Source: Desarmillaria ectypa (lineage: Eukaryota > Basidiomycota > Agaricomycetes > Agaricales > Physalacriaceae). Taken from it: a DNA stretch of 64,000 nucleotides. Shown in pieces: positions 11,278-20,996 of the stretch. The DNA is taken from contig JAUDYN010000009.1 in NCBI GenBank assembly GCA_030407005.1, positions 124,001 through 188,000 on the forward strand, given 5' to 3'. How positions within the stretch are numbered: the first letter of the stretch is position 1; every line of letters starts with the position of its first letter. A program made the translations under genes and the position numbers. The notes beneath the pieces were generated by a model. That model searched no databases and was not told the origin of the DNA. It saw only the letters and a program-made list of their open reading frames with translations.

Positions 11278-11892
11278 ATGTTAAACACCTTTCGGTTATT
11301 CCTCCTATGCTTGTCGCTCGTTAACATTAAAGGAGGTGTGTTTCGTTACCCTTGTCCTGCGAGCGGGATAATAACGACGATTCCCGTTGCAGCCCTCGGC
11401 CAGGGATCAATATCCCGGCTCCCTCTCCTCCATCGCGATACCAACGACACTTCTGCTGTCAATATCTCGTACATTCCTGACGACTGTACGACTGAATGTA
11501 AGGACCTTGTATCCACCGTTGTGGGTTGCGCATCATTGTTCTCCCGAATCTGAACTTTGCGGGACTAACTCAGGGAACTTTGTGCAGGCCTGCGGAGATA
11601 GCATGAGCTCTTGCCTCTGCTCGACCGACTACAATGCTAGCGTATCTGACTGTCTTGCTTGCTTCACGGGCGCGGCTTCAGGTAATAACGAGCAGGCGAT
11701 GCTCGAGGAGTTGAATGAGCGCAAGTAACACGCCTCTTCGTCCTTGTTTTCAAATTTACGCTCATGTGAGTGTACTCCGCATGCAAGGTTGCTGCTGCCG
11801 AAGCTGATGCAGCGACAACTGGCGGGATCAAAGAAGGTGCTATTCTAGCGGGAATGATGGCTACTTCGTGGATATTGATATTTTGGCTCTAA
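11278..11892 (+). CDS. Small secreted Cys-rich protein, probably GPI-anchored
   Basis: ATG 11278 begins a signal peptide (MLNTFRLFLLCLSLV). After one 50-nt intron the product reads LHRDTNDTSAVNISYIPDDC and TECKDLVSTVV. A further intron with a ctaac branch leads to NFVQACGDSMSSCLCSTDYN and SVSDCLACFTGAAS. The last exon (EADAATTGGIKEGAIL, then MMATSWILIFWL and stop 11890-11892) is a hydrophobic tail typical of a GPI-anchor signal. Regular Cys spacing (C..C...C.C..C..C) matches a common small-secreted-protein type in Agaricomycetes. The last donor is uncertain: gtaata after GAAS keeps phase, while the open frame continues further without it. It is likely at the outer cell surface; the function is unknown. 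Confidence 0.65.
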
Positions 11893-12049
11893 CTCTTCGC
11901 CGGAGATGCTATTTGGCGTTCGCTCATTCCTACGCCACACTCACTTGATATTTATTCGTGATACGCTGAACTACAAAGTCAAGTTTAATTGTGGTTGCAA
12001 TAAAATGGGTACCCTAGATGAAGATGTATATATTTATTCAGCCCTTCAA

Positions 12050-12140
12050 GGCACTATAGCCAAGTGGTTAAGGCGATAGATTCGAATTTAAATTAATCTA
12101 TTACTCTCTGAGTGCGCAGGTTCAAATCCTGCTGGTGTCG
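12050..12140 (+). tRNA. tRNA-Ser(CGA) with intron
   Basis: The acceptor stem is GGCACTA/TGGTGTC with two G-T pairs. The D arm is GCCAAGTGGTTAAGGC, and the anticodon stem is ATAGA/TCTAT with CGA at 12083-12085. An intron of about 9 nt follows position 37. The long variable arm (ACTC-TCT-GAGT) is diagnostic for serine, and the T arm is GCAGG TTCAAAT CCTGC. The discriminator is G at 12140. A T-run follows downstream. Confidence 0.9.
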
Positions 12141-12620
12141 TCAGTATTTTGTAGTTCAGTTTTTAATCTAAAATTCACTTTCAAACATGTTTCAAAGTCC
12201 AATGGTTCATTCACTGTGCATCGTAGCGGTGAGGTCCTCACTACGTACTTACATAAATGTGCTGTAGATATGGGTTAGATTTACTTCACTATTGTTCCAC
12301 TTCTTAAAGCTATACACTAGTTTCTTTTCTCTTTTAATATGGTTCTTACGCGCTATACCTTCAAAATAATGACATTCAGTCCGATGTGAGTGCCCTATAT
12401 TTTGCTACTACTTCAAATTTTGGATAACGAACTTCCCCCCACTACCTGAACATGATGTTGTTTAATGTATATATACAATATCTACCATATTCTCCTCAAG
12501 TACGCAACTGCCTTTTATGCATTGCCAAGTACAGAAACATAACTTTATTGAGTTTAAACTCAAGTAAGAACATAGCGGCGCTCCCAAGTCTATGTGTTGA
12601 CAAGACTTTGATAATTCACG
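12141..12620. other. AT-rich intergenic region
   Basis: No exon chain is seen. The part next to 12621 is the 3' flank of the Zn2Cys6 gene. It is AT-richer than the surroundings. Confidence 0.4.
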
Positions 12621-13882
12621 TTATGCGTTCCTACGTACCCACTCAGTCCACTGTGGTCCGACCTGGCACATTAGCTCCGTGATAATTCCTTCCCACTTAT
12701 TCTTCTTCTGGGCCCACCATGACGAAGGACAGTTAGGATCCGTGTTCTTTTGCTCCATGTTTTGCATAATGACACAGTAGTGCGCCATGAGCAACAGGGC
12801 CCTCGGGCGCCGTTCAAATAGGAACATCAAAAATCTGTCTGAGACGCCCGAAAACCAAGCAAGGAGCGCGTATCCCTGGTATTGAGGGATAAACGATGCC
12901 TTCCATGCGAGCTGCAGTAATGTAAGAGCCCGCTGATAGTCCGCTGACACTTCCTCGTCAGCGACTTCTTCTGGATCTGGGGCGCCTGGGGTGGGAAACG
13001 GGACAGTAAACAGAAATTGAGGGAATGTATCTCCAGACTCGGGGTATGGTAGCGACGATAGTAATGTTGAAGGAGACAGTGGGAACCTACTAGACAATGG
13101 ACCGGTTACACCTTGGGGAAGGGCCGGCCATTGCTGACATGTTTTAGTCAAGACTCGAAGGACACGTAACCAGTTCCGGAACCGCGAGTTGGAGGAATTC
13201 AGTGAAAGAGGCGATACAGCGAAGCCGTATATGACGATTACCGAGAGGGTGAGCACGAAAGGGATGAGATTAGGACTCTCAAATGAGGGAATGGTGAGCC
13301 CCGCCAATGCCGCGTTGCAGTGTACGGTGGCCGCATGGGAGTATCGTCCGGCATTCGGGCCCGTGGGGTCGACGGAATGGAGGTGGAGGGCAGAGACCGC
13401 CAGGATGGCATGAAGAAGATGAGAACCGTGAGCGGTAAAGGACAGTCTCGGTACTGCAGTGTTCCATACGCTATCCAGATTGGTTTCATTGACGAAAGTG
13501 AGGGTGTAGCACGTCCTGCTGGTATAGTGGTGCATAAGCTCCAATGTCCGCATGCTGAGAACAAAGGAAGCATTAGGATGCTGAAAAGTAGAGAGGCTCG
13601 AGATCTCTTTAGGCCGTCGACGCGATAAGGCAGTTGACACAGAGGCGGCGGAAACTTGTGTGTCAGGCGATGAGTTGACGAATTTGAAGGTTTTCGGAGT
13701 CCAGGTGCAGTCCACCTTTCTCTTTGTACAATTTTCGCACACGGGATATTCTTCGTCGCACTATAAACCATTGAGAGCATGATTAGCAGTAGCACACGGA
13801 CGCTTACCTTGATTTTTCTTCGCTTGCACGTAGCACAACCTGTTCGTGATTTGGCATGATGACGAATGGCTCTACCAGTCAT
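12621..13882 (-). CDS. Zn(II)2Cys6 fungal transcription factor
   Basis: Two exons (13882-13808 and 13760-12621) give 404 aa. The N-terminal zinc cluster is complete and crosses the intron: Cys at C-x2-C-x6-C, then C-x2-C-x6-C in CATCKRRKIKCDEEYPVCEN and CTKRKVDC (residues about 16-43). The rest resembles the regulatory domain of UPC2/sterol-regulator-like Zn2Cys6 proteins (RTLELMHHYTSRTCYTLTF, HGSHLLHAILAVSALHL). It should bind DNA as a nuclear activator or repressor; the targets are unknown. An upstream in-frame Met (13900) is possible but adds no domain. The nearest metabolic gene is GH43 at 17960-19645, which is too far away to infer a link. Confidence 0.85.
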
Positions 13883-15199
13883 TTTTGAGGTCAGTGTTAG
13901 CATATACTTGGACAGCAGCGTCTTATATATCAACAACAGACTTCGATGATGGTCGACGACTAAAAACAGATGTGAAATCATCCGATCATTTTGACCACAT
14001 CATCGGACGCCGAGCCTGGGCACGATGCACAGAGGCGACCTTTTTACGACTGCTAGAAAGAATTGCAGTGTAATATTGAAAATTTTCTGGATTCCAGAAT
14101 GTCTGAAATACAAAGAGCCTTCAAATGGCAGTTTTGTCAGGCGCTTTGCGGACTTATAGCTGAGGCGAGTAGACCCTTCCAAGAGCAGCTCCGAGCGAAG
14201 AAGAATATTGCGCTTGACGACGAGCCATCTAAAGGTACACCATCCAATACTTTGGTACACAAGTGACCACAAAGTAGGTGGAATCGGCAGTTCAGACATC
14301 GCTGATATACAAAAGCCGATTACTCTTTCACGTCAATCTTCAGTGTTTTGAAACATATGAACAGCAGAGAACGCCATGCTGTCGGAACAGACCACCTATT
14401 ACTCGGAGGGAAAGGGACTGAGAGGAGATGATGAATAGAAGAAAGATCAGTGTGACGTGACAAGCTTGTACAACTCGGGAGTAAATAGCGGCCTTCAGTT
14501 AATTCCCATCGTTACATCTGATTCTTACACACGCAGGTTGGTGGTACCATGGTCAGTACATCAAATCGACCTCATGTTTACCATCAGAACTACTCATCTT
14601 CAATGCCTCTCTCCGCTTTCGCATTTAATTTTGCGACCCCGTGGCCAAGGAAGGATGGACTGCATCCGAAACGCTTACTTCGACTCACCTCGTCATGTCA
14701 GTACTCGTCAGCTACTTCTTAATCGCGCCATCTTCACAACGGTACGTCTATGTTACAGTACAGAATGTGACAATGCAAGAGGTGATAATGCATATGATGT
14801 AACAATACATACGGTGGCGGTGACTCCCGATCTCGTACGCAAGGATTTATGCACAAGTTAAACATACCGTTGCCGAAAATTTATATGCATTATCACATTC
14901 GGAAAAATGCCGGGTTTGGAGCATATGTATACGCATGACCTACCAAAATTCCCGTTTATGTTGGCTCAGTGAAGCTCGTGCCGTTAGAACTAAAATACAA
15001 ATCTGTAGGAAATGGAGCAGAGGACGCCAGAAAATACCCGAATTAGGTACGGCATCTCACATTGTCACGGAGATGTCACGACTTGTGACAATGTGCTCAT
15101 GCATAAGCGGAAGCGGCTCCCAACATTATCACACTTTGTGCTGTACGTCTAGTCAGAAAATCATGCGGTTAGCCGAACGAAGGCATACCCTTAACAGAA
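13883..15199. other. Intergenic region with misleading open frames
   Basis: Two plus-strand frames of 134 and 128 codons (14457-14861 and 14935-15321) have composition and codon use unlike the neighbours and no recognisable motif. The second overlaps a decayed CNNM fragment on the other strand, so I do not call them genes. Confidence 0.45.
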
Positions 15200-15262
15200 A
15201 CAATCTATTACAGCTCCGGGAGTACGTGGGACGAGAAGAGGGTGAGCCTGCCCAATCTAGTA
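15200..15262 (-). pseudogene. Decayed fragment of the neighbouring CNNM gene
   Basis: Read on the minus strand, the stretch gives GQAHPLLVPRTPGA. This matches TGRAHLLLISRTPGV in the CBS-pair part of the CNNM gene (about 16000-15950), and the following intron start is also similar (cttcgttcggct against cttctgttcggct). It appears to be the remnant of a tandem duplicate just downstream of the intact gene. I cannot follow the copy further with confidence. Confidence 0.55.
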
Positions 15263-15632
15263 GCGTGAGATGTACGCTGCCGAACAAGAAGCCAGAATCC
15301 TTAAGACCTGAAAACAGTTAATGAACAGGTGGTGGCGTGAAACTTGGCAGAGAGAGAGTTTGAGGAAGACTATCGACGGGGAATCCGGAATTAACACTGC
15401 ACCCTCTTCGTCGACTTGAACGATCTATGCGTAGCAAGCCTTTTGTAAGCATAATCCATGGACACAAATGCAAGGTCAGACTTTGGGTGCCAAGAAACGA
15501 AGGTAGAGGGCGTCAGACGCTCTGAACAGATAAATTCATGACAGCAATAAACAGTCCAACTTGGAAAAGTGAATGAGAACAAAGACACAAAGAGCATCCG
15601 TCTTGAAGACATCTTCATGGCCCGCCGGTAAT

Positions 15633-17618
15633 TCACTCAGGATTGGGATCCTTCCCCAGCAATGGCGTACTCTCATTTACAGGAGAAGATATCGAGGCAT
15701 TCCGGTGGCGCTCGACAATTCTAACGATTGTTAAGAATGAATCAAGTGAATGTCCTGCTACTTTGACTCACCCCTTCATGATGGCAGCGTTTGTCAGCCG
15801 CTTAGCCCGTCGTTTATTGACGTTATCTTCGTAACGGTCTGTTTCGTCAACAATCTCTTCGGTGATGATTTCTTCGATTATGTCTACAAAGGTTAGGCAA
15901 TCAGCCTTCTTGATCAATCGGAGCCGAACAGAAGCACACCTTCAAGAGTAACAACCCCAATTGCACCACCTGCTACTCCCGGAGTACGTGATATGAGAAG
16001 GAGATGGGCTCGCCCAGTCTGGCTAGAGGACGGGTGAGATAAACACTGCTGCAAGAGGAAATGGCATCCTCACAAATAATCCAATGCATGGAAACAGTTG
16101 ATCGAAGGGTGGGCCTCGGGCAGGATAGACAGTGCAAAATTTGACACCGGGAATGCTTGAGAAGGATCGTAGTTAATTAGCTATGGATAACGTGTATGTG
16201 TAAGAGGGGATATACTCAGGACAAATAAATGAACTGACCTTCTTGACTAACAACAGCCCAACAAAAGCCAGTGGGTTTTCGGGATCATGTACTGGGAGGC
16301 GGGAGTATCCGCTCATTATACTGTCAGGCAATTCAGCAGTGAGGACGCTTCAAGAAATAGTCCACAAACATCTTGTCGACTGTGCTGTGATCCAGTACTG
16401 TGTCCTTGCTAAGCGTAAGAACATCCTACAATGCAATTAGCTCTTACCACGCCACGATAGCTATGTGCTTGCCTCCATCCTCGTCATTATTTCTTCAACG
16501 TTTTTTGAGTTGAGTTCCAGCACGCCGCTCAAGATGGATATTTCATCGTCTCTCAAAGGCTCCTCTCCAGTGCGATGAAATTCTAGAAAAGATTTCAGCT
16601 CAGCTTTTCTGTAGGTGTGTGCCTCATTAGCGCCAAGTACATAGTCCAAGAGCTTGGCTATAGGATAAGCGACAGGTGCTGAGATAGAAGGAAATGAGTG
16701 TAAAGCCCACAAAGTGAACCGCACGTTCCCACCAAAAATATACATCAATGCTAGGACGAATGGTGTGCATGCCGCACCGATGGACAGGCCGTATCTTACG
16801 CTCAGCGATTGTGGAATAATCCTGTAAATGACGCGTCGTGAGAAAGTATAAGGCCTAAAAGGCTAGACATACTCTCTACATACAAATCAGATAACGCGAA
16901 CTTGAACTTGAGCAAAAGACGCACCCGAAGATGACTAGAAATTTCCATTAACCAGCGCAAATGCTATAGTCACTAGAACTCACCGATAGCAGCTGTCGAA
17001 ATTGCTACAGCAGCTACGCCTCCTCCTATCTACGTGCGGGATGAGCCAAGAGAGCGCTCAGAATCTGCCAAGGACGTACCGCGCTGTCAAGGAAAATGGG
17101 AAGACTCTCGTTGATGATCTGTAGGGGCACCTTCTGTCGCAATAGCGTTGAGCTTGGAAAAAGACGCACGACGTTTGCAAGGAGAAGGACCTAAAGACAT
17201 ATTTAGGAAGAAATATCAAGAGAAAGGCGCTGTACGAACAACTAATACCCAGTGTCTTCCCTTCTGCATGAGTGCCAACACTTTCTTAGCATTTTTCTTC
17301 TCAACAGGGTCGTCAGATGATGCTGACAGCACACGTAGGTGTAGTTCGTCCAGGCCCATGAGACCAAGCGTAAGGCTGTAGTGGACTGTGAGAATGGTAC
17401 GAGCGATATCGAAGGTAAAAGTAATCTCGCCCAGCAAAGACGCCACCCAGCAATACGAGAATGCCACTTATAATGATTTTGTACCAAAACTCCGGTGAAC
17501 CTCGTTCTACTGTAGGATGCCCATTCGTGTGTAGCCCGCCATTGTCGTTGAACTTGAAGGAAGGAAGAGCACGAGCTAGTCCATTAAGCAGAAAAACACA
17601 GAGAGACCGCCTTTGCAT
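15633..17618 (-). CDS. CNNM/Mam3-like transporter (DUF21 plus CBS pair)
   Basis: About 418 aa from ATG 17618 to TGA 15633-15635 in many small exons. A signal-like N-terminus is followed by the DUF21 membrane domain (WYKIIISGILVLLGGVFAG, LTLGLMGLDELHLRVL, VAAVAISTAAI, FGEIIPQ, VRYGLSIGAACTPFVLALM). Next come the CBS linker (RKAELKSFLEFHRTGEE, ISILSGVLELNSKNVEEIMT) and two CBS-type repeats (DHSTVDKIIMSGYSRLPVHD, FVGLLLVKK; AHLLLISRTPG, GAIGVVTLEDIIEEIITEE, IVDETDRYED). The family works in magnesium and other metal homeostasis at vacuolar or plasma membranes. Three splicing points stand out: a 3-nt microexon at 16873-16875 completes FGEIIPQ, and two introns need GC donors (GG|gcgaga after FAG; GAG|gcaagc after EIMTRME). 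All joins keep frame. The protein is shorter than yeast Mam3. Confidence 0.88.
16873..16875 (-). other. 3-nt microexon in the CNNM gene
   Basis: On the minus strand the three bases AGA lie between a tgtatgtag acceptor and a gtatgt donor. Flanking introns of 49 and 51 nt (gtgcgt...tatgtag and gtatgt...tttacag) are of normal size. With AGA included, GG+A and GA+G restore Gly-Glu in the motif FGEIIPQ. Skipping it deletes the Glu that the DUF21 family conserves. Confidence 0.75.
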
Positions 17619-17959
17619 GAGTTATTGGATACGAGTTTACTTTTCTGAGGGAACGATAATGAGGGTAGGAAGGAAAGGGAACGTCGTGGTGGTTGGCAAA
17701 GATGGTCGCGACTAAAGGCTTGGCAAACGTAATTATGCGAAACTTCGGTTCCCGGACCGAAATCCGAGCGAATGACCATCTCTTTTAGCCTTTCATATTG
17801 CTTTCATATTTCGACGGATAGTATGCTCAAGACTTGATATATGTTGAGATAAGGTACCAAGAATATTTGGCTTCCTGAATATATTTTTCCTCCAAGATAA
17901 TTCCAAGCACAGTTCTCCGCAAAACCAGGTTATAATCCCAATCATAGGTAGAAAGATTC

Positions 17960-19645
17960 TCAAGCCACCACCTTGGAACACTGATCAGATAACCTAATGG
18001 ACACTTACTTCGCCTACTTACCGGCCATCCTGTAGAAAAGTCGAGCTTGTTGATACCCAGCTACAGAAAGAAAAGGTAAGACTCCACACAACACACAGGG
18101 ACATGGAGGCACTCACGAAGCTTCCGGCCGAGGTATAGTAATCTTCCGAGATAATCAGCCATTGCTAGCAATAAATGATGACGAATGCATGCTTACGGTA
18201 AACAAGGATAGGACCATCGCCGTCCTCCAAGATATCTTGACCACCGGGACCATAGATCTGTCACGGCTCAATAAAAGTTCAGCGGTAAATGACATATACT
18301 ACGTACTGCATCATGGCTCTTCAAGACCAAAGTTCCTCCGCCGCTGAGTAGGGAGACACCGCTCTGGTCATAGTACGTTCCCTGGATGCTATCACAATGT
18401 CATCAGCTTTCAAAAAGAGAACAATAAAATTAAAATAGTACCTTGTCGACCTTCCAACACGGATGTTGTACGTACTTGAAGTTCCCTTGCAACAGACATC
18501 CCACGATGTGAAGAGGTAGTAGTAACTTCCGTGCTTATAGATGCTACTGGCCTCGATAGCACCACTAGCCTCTGTGCGTTGAGCCAGTGATGTTACAGAA
18601 GATCCTGACGAAAGACCAGTCGAAGAGTTGAGCCTATATTCCATGAGCCTTGATGCACGCGCAGCGTTTCTTGTAAGACGACGTACTTGATCATCTTAAT
18701 TCCGGTCCACCAGCTTCCAAGACTGAGGTACCAGGTGCTTCCGTCTATTAGAAAGTCAATTATATGCCATGATGAGAACATATATGTGGACACACCAATA
18801 AACAAACTTTGGGATGTGCAATTAGAACACGCCGGTATATCATTATGAAGGAGAAATATTTACTTTGGATCAATTGCCTGAAAGCCATCTGTCAGCATCG
18901 CCGTTAGCAACACGAAAAGAGCAACACACATTATAGCTGTCGCCCTTAGACGTAGACGTTACCAAACCCTTGTTAGTCCAGGACCCTTGAATATGATAGA
19001 TCAGGACTGCATGAAGATATACAGCCTATTTACACACCAGGAGCACCAGTCGAAGATGTCGCCAAAAAAATAGCAGACTGAGATGCATCTTAATTAAAAC
19101 GGGCGACACGAATAGAATAAAAACGCACATTCTGCGATCCAAAGCTCGATGCGGTATAATACAGCTGGGGAGACACGATGAGATCACAATCTGTATTGTC
19201 ATCGGGAGAAGCCTACCCAGAACTGACTTCCGTCATAGTAGCACTCCGGGGCCCACAGATTTCTACGACCCGAAATGAATGAGCGATGCAAATACCATTC
19301 TGCGTAGTGATCACTGACCCGTTAGAAGTGAGCGTGTACTTATCGGTCCAGCTCGCGCCATTGGGCCATACCAATCCCTTATAAGTGAATGCAGTCCTAT
19401 CCGTGGACGTCGTGATCGAGATACCAACGGCGGTCGCTGGGGACACTGATGAGAACGAGCGTACAAACGAAGCCGACGCAACACCCACCAAACAAGAAAT
19501 ATGTTCCATGTTTGTCTTTGCAAATTGTAGGGTCGTGCGTGCCCGTGTTACCAGAGACAACACCAGGATTAACATATGCGCGACCAAGGCCAACGCATGT
19601 CAGTACAACCAGAAGGAATTGAAAGAACGACGAAGAGGACACCAT
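17960..19645 (-). CDS. GH43 family endo-alpha-1,5-L-arabinanase, secreted
   Basis: ATG 19645 opens a signal peptide ([19 protein letters not shown]). The mature protein begins [20 protein letters not shown], whose HDPT Asp is the GH43 catalytic base. Next come [20 protein letters not shown] and the [12 protein letters not shown] block. AIDPK carries the pKa-modulating Asp, and [14 protein letters not shown] follows. The acid Glu lies in [20 protein letters not shown], followed by [10 protein letters not shown] and GRS. The C-terminal part is YGPGGQDIL, then [12 protein letters not shown] and VVA stop. Roughly ten short introns keep frame between these blocks. The enzyme cuts arabinan side chains of pectin outside the cell. 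The family assignment is firm, while the arabinanase specificity is inferred from the DVCC block and overall pattern. Exact borders of some middle exons were not all checked. Confidence 0.85.
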
Positions 19646-20996
19646 AATCGAGAGAGGCCGGGGTGTGAAAGCACGAGCACGAAAGCTAATCCAGTTTTAT
19701 AGCGGGATCCATGACTACAGCAGGAACGGTCCGTGCCGAGGAGAAATAATGGAAAAATAAATTGCAGAGCCCAATGGGCTTGATGTAATAATGGTGCTGG
19801 ACGGAGTAACAGGCGGCCTTTTTGTGTTCTTGGCAGAGGGAAAAAGTACGAGAATACTTCCATGTGAGAAATTCACATTGATCCGGTTGCTGAGATGTGG
19901 CGGTGGATTGTTCAAGACTTTGTTGGATTTTAGTCTGGCGGTTGGCGGCCCGTACTGTGCCGGAAGCGTACATCCGAACATACACCGACGATCCGTGAAG
20001 CTTTTCCTTTACGGTGAGTCAACCGGCTGCCTGTGCACGCAATTCCTCATGCCATCGATTATACTCCGAGTCTGGAGGGTGTCATGAGTTGCTTCCGTCT
20101 CACTGGATCATGTGTGTTGCACCATTACTTCCAGAAGAAAATATGGGCGCTGCAAGGCTCCAAATGACGAAGAACATGAAGCGCCTATCATTCGGTTGAC
20201 GACCATTCACTCCGTCATAAGGAGCAGTGAGCGGTCCAAGGTTCCCTCCGTCAGTGGTCTAACCTCCGCCTTTCGCCATAGCTCGCATTCATATAGGGAA
20301 AGCAGAGGGAGCTCACTTCCCTCAAAACCTGTTCGATACTTTCTGCAGCGCAATTCGTCATCTGGACTGGTTTCTTCTGGGCACAGAGATAAGGCAAACG
20401 GGGAGGGAGAATATTGGTCCGCTATGCGAGAGAGAGGGAGAGAGCACCGTCCAAATTTCTGCACAGCACCCCAAGCATGAGGGGTGAGCTCAACTATTTG
20501 CACAACAGCAGCAGTGCCGACGAATTTTGTGCTGCTATGGCATACGCTCCAGAAGGCCTCGAAGTTCTTCCTAGGCATTTTGATGAGTGCGCGGAGTTTT
20601 CGAGTTTCATTAATGAGATGGAGGAGATTTCATGACCATAACGGAGCGTGATGCACTAGAATGATTCTATTAAACTTCTGCGAATGTTACATCCAGCAGA
20701 GGCTATGGTGGTAGTTACGGCACTCGAGGGACAGTACCGCGTGCGCTTGTATTGATTTATAGGGCGATGCTAGTTGCGCCTTGGATCCAGGAGCATAAAG
20801 GGGACTGCCATTTTCTTCCCTGTAGGATCCGAAAAGGCTTGTTGAAGGAATGGGACGACCTATAGCGAATCGATTAAGTGAATATAGCGGATGGCAAACG
20901 GAGCGAATATATATTCTCCATCAATCATGAGAGACTCACGTCTAGGCCATTAGGGATGAGAACAACACAGCCACAGAGAAGTTGAGATGGACTGAC
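19646..20996. other. Intergenic region, no secure gene
   Basis: Overlapping frames on both strands at 20112-20635 (about 120 codons each) lack recognised motifs. The plus-strand end (ADEFCAAMAYAPEGLEVLPR then FDECAEFSSFINEMEEIS, stop near 20635) looks somewhat protein-like but has no upstream partner. 19646-19990 probably holds the GH43 promoter. Confidence 0.35.

Noticed and set aside
14457..15321. Two plus-strand frames of 134 and 128 codons as genes
   Set aside because: No motif, no introns or signals, composition unlike neighbours, and the second overlaps a CNNM remnant on the other strand.
20112..20635. Overlapping frames of about 120 codons on both strands
   Set aside because: Neither has motifs or partner exons. 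The plus-strand end looks protein-like but is too short to support.
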